Assembly: GCF_022809125.1 (NCBI RefSeq)
Contig: NZ_JALGBI010000001.1
Location: forward strand, 3,038,001 to 3,102,000
DNA length: 64,000 nt
Source: Variovorax terrae
GTDB lineage: Bacteria; Pseudomonadota; Gammaproteobacteria; Burkholderiales; Burkholderiaceae_C
Direction: 5' to 3'
A model generated the notes under the pieces. That model searched no databases, was not told where the DNA came from, and saw nothing but the letters and a program-made list of their open reading frames with translations. Within the stretch, counting starts at the first letter, position 1; every line of letters starts with the position of its first letter. The position numbers and the translations under genes are program-made. Shown in pieces: positions 55,104-63,370 of this stretch.

Positions 55104-55820
55104 ATGGTGCTGTCGACCGACACGCTCTGGTGCGCGCTGGCCGTGATGACAGGCGCCTGCCTGCAGGGTGCCGGCGGCATCGGCTTCGCGCTGTTTGCGG
55201 CGCCGCTGGTGGCGCTGGTGTCTCCCGACCTGGTGCCGGGGCCGATGATCTTCCTGGGCGGCTGTGTCTCGCTGCTGGCCGCGCTGCGCGAGCGCCAGGC
55301 CATCGACTACCGCGCCGCCGCGGCGGCCCTGGCCGGACGGGTGCCGGGCTCCCTGCTGGCCGGCCTGGCCATGGGCCTGCTGCCGCGCTCGGCCTTTGCG
55401 CTGCTCTTCGCGGGGCTGATCCTGGGGGCCGTGGCCCTGAGCCTCTCGGGCTGGCGCATCCGTGCCAGTCCGCTGGTCATGGGTGGCGCGGGCTTCGCCT
55501 CGGGATTCATGGGCACGATCACCTCGGTGGGCACGCCCCCCATGGGGCTGGTGATGCAGAACATGGCGCCTGCCCGCCTGCGCGCCACCATCGGGCTCTT
55601 TCTCGTGGCAGGCTCGGCGGTTTCGCTCGCGGTGCTGTCAGGCATAGGCCGCTTCGGCTGGCCCGAAGTGCAGCGCAGCCTGTTGCTGCTGCCCGCGCTG
55701 GCCCTGGGTTTCTGGCTGTCCAATCCGCTGCGCGAACGCATCGATGCCACGGCATTGCGCCGCCTGGTGCTGGGCGTGTGCGCCCTGTCGGCCCTGGTGC
55801 TGCTGTGGCAGCACCGCTGA
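55104..55820 (+). CDS. TauE/SafE (TSUP)-family permease
   Basis: 238 residues with about seven TM segments. The family's two half-repeats are recognisable (GACLQGAGGIGFALFAAPLV and GGAGFASGFMGTITSVGTPPMGL). TSUP proteins export or import organosulfur compounds, sulfite or small organic acids. It begins 2 bp after the esterase stop. Likely exports or imports an acid from the pathway; the substrate is unknown. Confidence 0.88.
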   Translation: MVLSTDTLWCALAVMTGACLQGAGGIGFALFAAPLVALVSPDLVPGPMIFLGGCVSLLAALRERQAIDYRAAAAALAGRVPGSLLAGLAMGLLPRSAFALLFAGLILGAVALSLSGWRIRASPLVMGGAGFASGFMGTITSVGTPPMGLVMQNMAPARLRATIGLFLVAGSAVSLAVLSGIGRFGWPEVQRSLLLLPALALGFWLSNPLRERIDATALRRLVLGVCALSALVLLWQHR

Positions 55821-55843
55821 ACAGATCTCAGGGCCTGTTCACC

Positions 55844-57322
55844 CTAGTCTCCGCAGGCCATGCCGTCCTTGCGCGGATCGGTGCCGCCGGCCAGGCGCCC
55901 GTCCTCTTCGCGCAGCACCACCTGGGCGCCGCCAAAATCGCTGCGCCCCGCCAGTTCTCCCGCTCCCGCCGCCGGTTCGGCGTAGCCGGCCGCCCGCAAG
56001 GCCTTCGTGAAGTCGTCTGGCATGCCGGCCTCGACGGCCAGGCGGTTGTCCGGCTCCAGCCGCCAGCGCGGCGCATCGATGGCCTGCTGCAGCGGCTGCT
56101 GCCAGGCCGCCAGGCGCAGCAGCAGTTGCAGATGGCCTTGCGGCTGCATCAGCCCGCCCACGACTCCGAATGCGGCATGGAAACGCCCATCGCGCAGCGC
56201 GGCACCGGGCACGACCGTATGGAAAGGGCGCTTCCCGCCTGCGGGGCCGTTGATATGGTCCAGCCCTGCGAAACCGAAACCCCGGTTCTGCAGCACGAAG
56301 CCACAGCCCGGCACCGCAATCCCCGAACCGAAGCGCTTGAAGATGCTGCTCATCAAGGTGACGGCCAGCCCATCGCCATCGACCACGACCGTGCAGACCG
56401 TGTTGCCCGAGGGATCGGCCACGGTTCTCCTGGCGTTGGCCATGGCCTCGGCCATCGCATCGACCAACTGAGCCATCGCCCGGGGCCTGTTCGTGTCCAG
56501 ATCCAGGGACTCGATGGCGCGCAGGGCATCCAGCACCGCCACGCCATGCGTGTTGGGCGGACACTCCAGCACCTGCAAGCCACGGAACGACGCCGACAGC
56601 GGTTCGTCGAAATTGCCACTGTGTGCCGCCAGATCCTCCGTGCTCAGCAGCCCCCCTCGCTCCTGGGAGGCCCGGGCCACCGCGTTCGCCACCGCCCCAT
56701 GGTAGAACGCCTGCCAGCCGCCCTCGGCGATGGCGCGCAGCACGGCCGCCAGTTCAGGGTTGGAAAAACGTTCACCGGCGCGTGGCGTGCGGCCTGCACG
56801 GTACAGCGCGGCGCAGTGCAGATCGGCCCGCAGCACGGGCTCGAACAAAGCCCACTCACGCGCGGCCACCGGCGCGACGGGAAAGCCCTGCTGCGCAGCC
56901 TCGATGGCGGCAGTGAACAGCCGCGGCCAGTCCAGCCGGCCATGGCGCTGATGGAGGTCATGCCAGCCGCGCACCACGCCCGGCGTGGTCACGGAATAGG
57001 CATGGCGCTCGGGGATGCGGGCCCCGGGCAGGCGAGCAACCTGCTCCGGCGACAGCGCGGCGGGCGCCCGGCCCGTGCCGTTGTAGCAATGCGCTGGCCC
57101 TTGCGCCGGCACCAGCATGGCAAGCAGGTCCCCACCGATGCTGGTCGCCATCGGCTCGACCACGCCCAACACGGCATCCGCCCCGATGGCGGCATCGACG
57201 GCGGAGCCGCCTTCGCGCAACAGGTTCAACGCCGCCGCCGCGGCCAGCGGATGGCCGGTCGCCACCATGCAGCGGTGGGCGCGAACAGCTTCGCGAAGAG
57301 AAGGGGATGGGGTCATGGTCAT
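55844..57322 (-). CDS. Gamma-glutamyltransferase-family Ntn hydrolase, short cytoplasmic form
   Basis: 492 residues, shorter than the usual 550-580, and without a signal peptide, whereas typical GGT is periplasmic. N-terminal fold MVATGHPLAAAAALNLLREGGSAVDAAI. The predicted autoprocessing Thr is Thr308 in PSGNTVCTVVVD. Small-subunit motifs are MSSIFKRFGSGIAV...GFVLQNRG, and a glycine-rich GVVGGLMQPQGHLQLL. Could be a gamma-glutamyl hydrolase or acylase (YwrD-like) releasing an amine or amino acid. Its promoter carries a GTATAC box. Confidence 0.87.
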   Translation of the reverse strand: MTMTPSPSLREAVRAHRCMVATGHPLAAAAALNLLREGGSAVDAAIGADAVLGVVEPMATSIGGDLLAMLVPAQGPAHCYNGTGRAPAALSPEQVARLPGARIPERHAYSVTTPGVVRGWHDLHQRHGRLDWPRLFTAAIEAAQQGFPVAPVAAREWALFEPVLRADLHCAALYRAGRTPRAGERFSNPELAAVLRAIAEGGWQAFYHGAVANAVARASQERGGLLSTEDLAAHSGNFDEPLSASFRGLQVLECPPNTHGVAVLDALRAIESLDLDTNRPRAMAQLVDAMAEAMANARRTVADPSGNTVCTVVVDGDGLAVTLMSSIFKRFGSGIAVPGCGFVLQNRGFGFAGLDHINGPAGGKRPFHTVVPGAALRDGRFHAAFGVVGGLMQPQGHLQLLLRLAAWQQPLQQAIDAPRWRLEPDNRLAVEAGMPDDFTKALRAAGYAEPAAGAGELAGRSDFGGAQVVLREEDGRLAGGTDPRKDGMACGD

Positions 57323-57366
57323 AGGAGCAGCCTCTTCGGCGGCCGTCAGTTGTTTACCTCAGTAAA

Positions 57367-57383
57367 TTTAGTATACTATATTC
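57367..57383. promoter_or_regulatory. Catabolic GntR box 4 (gamma-glutamyltransferase gene)
   Basis: TTTAGTATACTATATTC, core GTATAC at 57371-57376, about 45 bp before the GGT-like start on the minus strand. The ATATTC end matches box 6. Confidence 0.72.
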
Positions 57384-57542
57384 AATAATCTCGATAAAAC
57401 ATGAGAAAGACGCCCGCGACCCGACATCCTGCTCCTGCAAGGGCGAGAGTCGCCATGGCCTCGGGCAGCAGTGGTGCCGCCTCAGCAGCGTTGACGGGTA
57501 GCCCCCTCCTTCTCTTGCGAACCGTACGGCCGCGGGTGACTA

Positions 57543-57560
57543 CAATAGGTATACATTCAA
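57543..57560. promoter_or_regulatory. Catabolic GntR box 5 (gntR promoter)
   Basis: CAATAGGTATACATTCAA, core GTATAC at 57549-57554, 34 bp before the GntR start, consistent with autoregulation. The rest of the 265-bp gap 57323-57587 holds only boxes 4 and 5 as far as I can see. Confidence 0.72.
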
Positions 57561-57587
57561 CCGAAATACCGGCCGCAACTCATCGAT

Positions 57588-58280
57588 ATGCCTGCCTCCA
57601 GTCTGCCCGTTGCGACGACATCCCCGGTGAAGCTCGGGGAGCAGCATCGGCCGCTCTCCGCCATCATCAGCGACACCCTGCGCGAGCGCATCCTGAGCGG
57701 CGAGTTTCCGACCGGCCACCGCCTGGTCGAAGGCCATCTGTCGGAGGAAATGGGAGTCTCCCGCATCCCCATTCGCGAAGCCCTGCGCCTCCTGGCGGCC
57801 GAGGGCCTGCTCACCATCGAGCCGCGGCGCGGCGCTTCGGTGGCGCTGCTGTCGGACCAGATGGCGCATGACATGGTCGAAGTGCGGGCCACGCTCGAAG
57901 GGCTGAACGCCAAGCTGGCAGCCCAGCGACGCGACGACAAGACGGTCGCCCGGCTGCAGGACGTCCTGGACCAGGGCAAAACGGCTGTCAACGATGGGCA
58001 CACCGAACGCTTCGTCGAGCTGAATGCACAGTTTCACGAACTGCTGGCCACCATCGCCAACAATGGTGTCCTCACCGAACTGATGCGTTCGCTGCGCGAA
58101 CGCACCGGCCTGCTGTTCGCCCCCAGCAACATGCAGCGCGCGCGGCAGAACTGGGAGGAGCACGCCCAGATCCTGCAGGCCGTGATTGCCGGCAACGGGG
58201 AACTGGCCTCGCTGCTGGCCATGCAGCACGTGCACAACGCCGCCCAGGCCTACGCTGCAAGCCGCCCGCCGGCCCCCTGA
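57588..58280 (+). CDS. GntR/FCD-family regulator of the 48-60 kb catabolic system
   Basis: 230 residues. Winged HTH (RLVEGHLSEEMGVSRIPIREALRLLAAEG, about 44-72) with an FCD ligand domain (VEVRATLEGLNAKLAAQR, LNAQFHELLATIANN, NWEEHAQILQAVIAGN giving candidate metal His residues). GTATAC-centred boxes lie at its own promoter and at four other promoters nearby. The operator differs in flanks from that of the urate-island GntR, though both share GTATAC. Confidence 0.92.
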   Translation: MPASSLPVATTSPVKLGEQHRPLSAIISDTLRERILSGEFPTGHRLVEGHLSEEMGVSRIPIREALRLLAAEGLLTIEPRRGASVALLSDQMAHDMVEVRATLEGLNAKLAAQRRDDKTVARLQDVLDQGKTAVNDGHTERFVELNAQFHELLATIANNGVLTELMRSLRERTGLLFAPSNMQRARQNWEEHAQILQAVIAGNGELASLLAMQHVHNAAQAYAASRPPAP

Positions 58281-58394
58281 GTCTTTTTCCGCCACGGGGC
58301 CCCCGCCTCGCTGTTTCCTGCGGCACCCCGGCGCGCCCGGATGCCGGGGAAATCGCGCGCCTGCTAACTTCAACCACGAAAGGATGCGTGCGCC

Positions 58395-59318
58395 ATGCTG
58401 CACATGAATGATGAGATGGTGGAACGCCATGTCACGCCGGCCGATGCGCTGGCCGTGATGCGCGATGCCTACCTGAGCTTCGGCCAGGGCCACGCCGCCA
58501 TGCAGGAGCGTATCCGCACCGAGTCGGGCGGCGTCAAGCTCTCGACACTGGGAGCCGTCCTGCCCGACCAGCAGGTCGCCGGCGCGAAGGTCTACACCAC
58601 CATCCAGGGCCGGTTCTCGTTCGTCATCCTGATCTTTTCCACGGTGGACGGCCGGCCCCTGGCCTCGTTCGATGCCGGCGCCATCACCCGGCTGCGCACC
58701 GCCGCCTGCTCGACCCTGGCCGCGCAGCACCTGGCCCGCAGCGATGCGCGCGTGCTCGCCCTGTATGGCGCAGGCACGCAGGGCAGCGCCCATGCCCGGC
58801 AGTTCGCGGAGCATTTCGCGCTGCAGCACATCCTGCTGTGCGATCCCTATGCGCCCGATGACGCGGCGGAGCGGCTGTCCCGAAGCTGCGGCGTTCCGGT
58901 CAGCCTGGCCGCGCCGGAAGAAGCCGTGGCGCAAGCCGATCTTGTCATCACGGCCTCGCGCTCGCCGGAGCCCCTGTTTTCAGGCCAGCGGCTGCGGCCG
59001 GGCGCATTCGTGGCGGCCATTGGCTCCAGCCTGCCACACACCCGCGAACTCGATGATTCGGCGCTGGAGCGCTGCGCGGCGCTGGTGGTCGAGTGGCGAA
59101 CGCAATCCATGCGCGAGGCCGGCGACATCGTGATGGCCGCCCCAGGCATCCTGCCCGACCGCAAAATCGTGGAACTGGCCCAGGTGGTCACAGGCGAGGC
59201 GCAGCCGCGCCGAAACAACAATGACATCCTGATCTACAAATCGGTCGGCGTGGGCCTCGAAGATGTGGCCCTGGCCGGCTTTGCCTACAGCCGCATCATG
59301 GATGGCAAACACGCCTAG
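58395..59318 (+). CDS. Ornithine cyclodeaminase/mu-crystallin family protein
   Basis: 307 residues. NAD(P)-binding motif LALYGAGTQGSAHARQF, substrate region KLSTLGAVLPDQQVAGAKVYTT and DAGAITRLRTAACSTLAAQHL, and the typical C-terminal IYKSVGVGLEDVALA. Family members include ornithine cyclodeaminase, alanine dehydrogenase and ketimine reductases. With a gamma-glutamyltransferase and an oxidase nearby, a cyclic imine or amino-acid intermediate is plausible. AAGGA lies 11 bp upstream; the gene follows gntR by 114 bp. Confidence 0.9.
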   Translation: MLHMNDEMVERHVTPADALAVMRDAYLSFGQGHAAMQERIRTESGGVKLSTLGAVLPDQQVAGAKVYTTIQGRFSFVILIFSTVDGRPLASFDAGAITRLRTAACSTLAAQHLARSDARVLALYGAGTQGSAHARQFAEHFALQHILLCDPYAPDDAAERLSRSCGVPVSLAAPEEAVAQADLVITASRSPEPLFSGQRLRPGAFVAAIGSSLPHTRELDDSALERCAALVVEWRTQSMREAGDIVMAAPGILPDRKIVELAQVVTGEAQPRRNNNDILIYKSVGVGLEDVALAGFAYSRIMDGKHA

Positions 59319-59345
59319 AAGCACTTCGTAGAGGGTTGGCTGTTA

Positions 59346-59365
59346 TTTTTGGTATACAATATTCC
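59346..59365. promoter_or_regulatory. Catabolic GntR box 6 (ferredoxin operon)
   Basis: ATTTTTGGTATACA continues ATATTC; core GTATAC at 59352-59357. Nineteen of 20 bases match box 1 (minus strand at 52421), although the units are 7 kb apart. Centre about 40 bp before the ferredoxin ATG. Confidence 0.82.
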
Positions 59366-59395
59366 AAATTCACAGTACCTCCTCATATCCTTGAT

Positions 59396-59731
59396 ATGCC
59401 CAAAGTCGTATTCCACAAGAGCGGACACACCTACGAAGACGAGGTCAAGGAAAACACCAACCTGGTGGTGCGGGCCGGTGTCCGCCAGTTCCCTTATCCC
59501 AACCTCGTCTATGGCTGCGGCATGGGCAAATGCGCCAAGTGCGCCTGCCGCATCGACCGCGGCGCCGAGCATCTGCCCGCGCCCAACTGGAAGGAAAAGA
59601 AGCAATTGGGCGAGCGCCTCGAGCGCGGCTATCGCCTCGTCTGCCAGCTGTGGATCCACCACGATCTGGAATTGACGCAGGAAGAAGCCGCCACCGACGG
59701 CGGCGCCGGCGCCTTGCCGGCCTGCGCCTGA
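59396..59731 (+). CDS. [2Fe-2S] ferredoxin, first of the pair
   Basis: 111 residues. Cluster ligands Cys41, Cys46, Cys49 (CGMGKCAKC) and Cys83 (RLVCQLW), plus an extra Cys51. Plant-type fold with a long loop of charged residues (PAPNWKEKKQLGERLERGYR). The loop and the GYRxxCQxxIH motif are shared with the second ferredoxin at 60073. Likely delivers electrons to an oxygenase, possibly the diiron oxidase that carries an almost identical promoter box. No strong RBS seen. Confidence 0.92.
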   Translation: MPKVVFHKSGHTYEDEVKENTNLVVRAGVRQFPYPNLVYGCGMGKCAKCACRIDRGAEHLPAPNWKEKKQLGERLERGYRLVCQLWIHHDLELTQEEAATDGGAGALPACA

Positions 59732-59743
59732 GGAGCGAATGCC

Positions 59744-60043
59744 ATGTCCACGTATGTGATCCTCACCAGCCGGCCCGGCCAGTTCAGGACCGAGGCCGTT
59801 GACGGCCTGCAGCCGCTGGAGACCTACGAATACCGGTTCTGCGGCCGGGCCCGGGCCCGGTTCGTGATTGCCGAACTGCTCACCGCCGTGAAGGTGCGCA
59901 TCGTCGATGAAACATTTCCTCCGGTGGTCAACCATGTGCCGTCCAAGTTTCTGGAGAAATTCAGCACCCTTGACCACGCCCGCGGCCAGCTCATGCATCT
60001 GGCGGCCTGCGGCGGCGGCGATGCCGAACTGGTCAGACAGTGA
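59744..60043 (+). CDS. Small protein between two ferredoxins, unknown family
   Basis: 99 residues, RBS GAGGAG. N-terminal beta-rich half (STYVILTSRPGQFRTEA, LETYEYRFCGRARARFVIAEL) and a helical C-terminal half. No signal peptide, no TM segment, and the two Cys (33 and 89) are not in a cluster motif. I do not recognise it. Its place inside a tight ferredoxin-x-ferredoxin transcript suggests a small subunit or effector of an oxygenase complex (inference). Confidence 0.8.
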   Translation: MSTYVILTSRPGQFRTEAVDGLQPLETYEYRFCGRARARFVIAELLTAVKVRIVDETFPPVVNHVPSKFLEKFSTLDHARGQLMHLAACGGGDAELVRQ

Positions 60044-60072
60044 CCCTCCCCACCCTTGCCGAACCCCGACCG

Positions 60073-60405
60073 ATGATTGAAGTAATTTTCATTACCAACC
60101 AGGCCAAAGCCGTCAAGGCGCCGGAGAACAGCAATCTGCTGCGCGTGTCGCTGCGTGAACAGGGCGGCATCCCCTTCAAGTGCGGAGGGGGCCTGTGCGG
60201 CACCTGTCGCTGCAAGATCGAGCAGGGGCTCGAGAACACGGATGGCATCAAGGACAAGGAACGAAAGCATCTGTCCGAAGCCGACATCCGGGACGGCTAC
60301 CGCATGGCCTGCCAGACGTTCATCCACGGCAACGTCAGTGTGTCCTGGGAGCCGCGCAAGCCGGCCCCCGTCTCCCCCAGCCTCAGGCCAGCCACCCTCT
60401 CCTGA
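60073..60405 (+). CDS. [2Fe-2S] ferredoxin, second of the pair
   Basis: 110 residues. Ligands Cys37, Cys42, Cys45 (KCGGGLCGTC) and Cys80 (RMACQTF). Same layout as the first ferredoxin (CxxGxCxxCxC, KExKxL, GYRxxCQ) but clearly diverged, so it is an old duplication or separate recruitment. The C-terminus has a proline-rich tail. A GTG start at 60040 overlapping the previous stop is an alternative. Confidence 0.92.
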   Translation: MIEVIFITNQAKAVKAPENSNLLRVSLREQGGIPFKCGGGLCGTCRCKIEQGLENTDGIKDKERKHLSEADIRDGYRMACQTFIHGNVSVSWEPRKPAPVSPSLRPATLS

Positions 60406-60605
60406 CTCCCCACGGCTCGCAGCGCCCGCGATGGGGGCGCTTGGGCCCAGCCCTGGTTGAATGCACCTGATCGGGGTATTTCCGGGGTTAACACGCACCT
60501 TGATATGCGCGAATGAAGCCAGAATGAAGCATGCAAATGGTGCATCAGAACAAGCAACAGGCACCGATTTTGCTTTCCGCTGATTCTCAAAGTTCAGGAG
60601 CCTTC

Positions 60606-61637
60606 ATGCAAAAACGCGTTTTCCTCCAAATCACGGCCGCCCTTGCCGCAGCGGGCGCCTTCGCCAGCGCCCAGGCCCAGACCACGCCCATCAAATTCCA
60701 GCTCGACTGGCGCTTCGAAGGCCCCGCCGCCCTGTTCCTGCTGCCCGCCGCCAAGGGCTACTTCAAGGACGCCAAGCTCGATGTGACCGTCGATGCAGGC
60801 AACGGCTCCGGCGGCGCAGTGCAGCGCGTGGCATCGGGGGCCTACCAGATCGGTTTTGCCGACCTCGCCGCGCTGATGGAGTTCCACGCCAACAATCCCG
60901 ATGCGCCGAACAAGCCGGTGGCCGTGATGATGGTCTACAACAATACGCCGGCGTCGGTGATGGCGCTCAAGAAATCCGGCATCAAGAGCCCGGCCGACCT
61001 GAACGGCAAGAAGCTCGGCGCCCCGGTGTTCGATGCCGGACGCCGCGCCTTCCCGATCTTCGCCAAGGCCAACAACGTGAGCAGCGTGCAATGGACCTCC
61101 ATGGACCCGCCGCTGCGCGAAACCATGCTGATGCGCGGCGACGTGGACGCCATCACCGGCTTCACGTTCACCTCCCTGCTCAATCTCGAGGCGCGCGGCG
61201 CCAAGGCCGACGAGGTGGTGATCCTGCCTTACGCCGACTACGGCGTGAAGCTCTACGGCAACGTCATCATTGCCTCGCCCCAGATCATCAAGGACAACCC
61301 GGGCGCGGTGAAGGCCTTCCTGCAGGCCTTCGCCAAGGGCGCCAAGGAAGTCATGGCCAAGCCCGAAGCCGCGATCGAGTACGTGAAGCAGCGTGACGGC
61401 ATCATCAACGTGGCGCTCGAAACGCGCCGCCTGAAGCTGGCCATCGACACCGTGATCAACAGCCCCGACGCGCGAGCCGAAGGCTTCGGCCAGGCCAATC
61501 CCGGGCGCATGTCGCTGATGGCCTCCCAGGTGTCGGACGCATTCGCCACCAAGACGCGCGTGAATCCCGAGGCGGTCTGGAACGGCTCGTTCCTGCCGTC
61601 CCAGGCCGAGCTGAACGTGCTGCCCGCGAAGAAGTGA
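60606..61637 (+). CDS. NMT1/SsuA-type ABC solute-binding protein
   Basis: 343 residues; AGGAG lies 5 bp before 60606. Signal peptide QKRVFLQITAALAAAGAFASAQAQ. Family pattern KFQLDWRFEGPAALFLLPAAKGYFKDA and VTVDAGNGSGGAVQRVASGAYQIGFADLAAL, as in thiamine-pyrimidine, taurine and nitrate receptors. Followed by ATPase and permease genes: a complete importer. The nucleoside-type deaminase at the end of the operon hints at a nitrogen heterocycle as substrate. Confidence 0.93.
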   Translation: MQKRVFLQITAALAAAGAFASAQAQTTPIKFQLDWRFEGPAALFLLPAAKGYFKDAKLDVTVDAGNGSGGAVQRVASGAYQIGFADLAALMEFHANNPDAPNKPVAVMMVYNNTPASVMALKKSGIKSPADLNGKKLGAPVFDAGRRAFPIFAKANNVSSVQWTSMDPPLRETMLMRGDVDAITGFTFTSLLNLEARGAKADEVVILPYADYGVKLYGNVIIASPQIIKDNPGAVKAFLQAFAKGAKEVMAKPEAAIEYVKQRDGIINVALETRRLKLAIDTVINSPDARAEGFGQANPGRMSLMASQVSDAFATKTRVNPEAVWNGSFLPSQAELNVLPAKK

Positions 61638-61647
61638 TGCCTTGAAC

Positions 61648-61673
61648 CGCGAAAGGGCAGCCGCCCTTTCGCG
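61648..61673 (+). terminator. Perfect 11-bp hairpin between receptor and ATPase genes
   Basis: CGCGAAAGGGC-AGCC-GCCCTTTCGCG, 11-bp stem, 4-base loop, no T-tract. Placed right after the receptor stop, it may protect the receptor mRNA 3' end or partly terminate, raising receptor levels over ATPase and permease. Confidence 0.7.
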
Positions 61674-61742
61674 CGGCGCTCCGTGCGCGCTGACTCTCCT
61701 GCCCCGCCGGAGCCGATAGGCTTCGGTCTCAGTCATACCACC

Positions 61743-62582
61743 ATGCCCACTGCCCCTCCCGAATCCGACTACTTTGTCGACTTCCGCGACGTCTGGCTCG
61801 CCTACAATGACGAGCTGCTCGCCCAGAACCACTTCGCGGTGGAAGCCATCGACCTCAAGGTGCGCGAGGGCGAGTTCATCGCCATCGTCGGCCCTTCGGG
61901 TTGCGGCAAGTCCACCTTCATGAAGCTCACCACCGGGCTGAAGATGCCGTCGATGGGCAAGATCCTGATCGACGGCCAACCGGTCGCCGGCCCGCTCAAG
62001 ATCTCGGGCATGGCCTTCCAGGCGCCCTCGCTGCTGCCCTGGCGCACCACCGTGGACAACGTGCTGCTGCCGCTGGAGATCGTCGAGCCCTACCGCTCCA
62101 GCTTCAAGCACAAGCGCAAGCGCAAGGAATACGAGGAGCGCGCCCGCCGCCTGCTGCAGAAGGTGGGCCTGGGCGGCTACGAGGACAAATTCCCATGGCA
62201 GCTCTCGGGCGGCATGCAGCAGCGCGCCTCGATCTGCCGCGCGCTGATCCACGAGCCCAAGATGCTGTTGCTCGACGAGCCCTTCGGCGCGCTCGACGCC
62301 TTCACGCGCGAGGAGCTGTGGTGCATCCTGCGCGACCTCTGGACCGAACAGAAATTCAACGTCATCCTGGTCACCCACGACCTGCGCGAATCGGTGTTCC
62401 TGGCCGACACCGTGTATGTGATGAGCAAGAGCCCCGGGCGCTTCGTGGTCAAGCGCGAGATCAACCTGCCGCGCCCGCGCGACCTGGAGGTCACCTACAC
62501 CAAGGAATTCACCGACATCGTGCTCGAGCTGCGCGGCCACATTGGCGCCATCCGTAAGCAGGGCGCCGAGGTCCATCAGTAG
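61743..62582 (+). CDS. ABC transporter ATP-binding protein (SsuB/TauB type)
   Basis: 279 residues from ATG 61743 (a GTG at 61683 is also in frame, neither with a clear RBS). Walker A GPSGCGKST, Q-loop MAFQAPSLLPW, signature LSGGMQQR, Walker B MLLLDEPFGALD and switch His VTHDLRES are all intact. An unusual basic insert (SSFKHKRKRKEYEER) lies before the signature. Energises the importer with the flanking receptor and permease. Confidence 0.95.
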   Translation: MPTAPPESDYFVDFRDVWLAYNDELLAQNHFAVEAIDLKVREGEFIAIVGPSGCGKSTFMKLTTGLKMPSMGKILIDGQPVAGPLKISGMAFQAPSLLPWRTTVDNVLLPLEIVEPYRSSFKHKRKRKEYEERARRLLQKVGLGGYEDKFPWQLSGGMQQRASICRALIHEPKMLLLDEPFGALDAFTREELWCILRDLWTEQKFNVILVTHDLRESVFLADTVYVMSKSPGRFVVKREINLPRPRDLEVTYTKEFTDIVLELRGHIGAIRKQGAEVHQ

Positions 62583-62599
62583 AAGCGAGCACACAAGCC

Positions 62600-63370
62600 A
62601 TGAAGAACAGAAAACAGATCGAGCGCTGGTCCCCCTGGATCCTGCTGGTCGCCGTCATCATGCTGTGGCAGTTCATCTGCGCGGCCTTCAACGTGTCCGA
62701 GTTCATCTTCCCGAGCCCGTGGCGCATCTGGACCCAGTTCATGGAGTTCAAGCTCATCATCGCCGGCCACGCCTGGCGCACCTTCTGGGTCACCATGGCG
62801 GGCTTCGGCATCGCCATCGTGGTCGGGGTGCTGCTGGGCTTCGTGATCGGCAGTTCGCGCCTGGCCTATGCCGCCATGTACCCCCTGATGACCGCCTTCA
62901 ATGCGCTGCCCAAGGCCGCCTTCGTGCCGATCCTGGTGGTGTGGTTCGGCATCGGCGTCGGGCCCGCCATCCTCACCGCCTTCCTGATCTCGTTCTTCCC
63001 CATCATGGTGAACATCGCCACCGGGCTCGCCACGCTGGAGCCCGAGCTGGAAGATGTGCTGCGCGTGCTCGGCGCCAAGCGCTGGGACGTGCTGATCAAG
63101 GTCGGCCTGCCGCGCTCCATGCCCTACTTCTACGGCTCGCTCAAGGTCGCCATCACGCTGGCCTTCGTCGGCACCACCGTCTCCGAGATGACGGCCGCCA
63201 ATGAGGGCATCGGCTACCTGCTGATCTCCGCCGGCTCTGCCATGCAGATGGGCCTGGCCTTTGCGGGCCTGGTGGTGGTCGGCGCCATGGCGATGGTGAT
63301 GTACGAGCTGTTCAGCTACGTGGAAAAACACACCACGGCCTGGGCCCACCGCGGCTCGCAGGGCGAATGA
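62600..63370 (+). CDS. ABC transporter permease (SsuC/TauC type)
   Basis: 256 residues with about six TM segments. The EAA coupling motif appears as EDVLRVLGAKRWDVLIKVGLPRSMP (near 150-175). N-terminal FPSPWRIWTQF is typical of the nitrate/taurine/thiamine-precursor class. It starts 17 bp after the ATPase gene and overlaps the deaminase by 4 bp. Confidence 0.95.
   Translation: MKNRKQIERWSPWILLVAVIMLWQFICAAFNVSEFIFPSPWRIWTQFMEFKLIIAGHAWRTFWVTMAGFGIAIVVGVLLGFVIGSSRLAYAAMYPLMTAFNALPKAAFVPILVVWFGIGVGPAILTAFLISFFPIMVNIATGLATLEPELEDVLRVLGAKRWDVLIKVGLPRSMPYFYGSLKVAITLAFVGTTVSEMTAANEGIGYLLISAGSAMQMGLAFAGLVVVGAMAMVMYELFSYVEKHTTAWAHRGSQGE

Noticed and set aside
54179..57388. A 1069-codon plus-strand open frame over the esterase, TSUP and GGT genes
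   Set aside because: Arg/Pro/Ala-rich composition without domains; it overlaps three well-supported genes in other frames.
57401..57871. A 156-codon frame beginning between the GGT-like gene and gntR
   Set aside because: It runs out of frame through the HTH-coding part of gntR and covers box 5.
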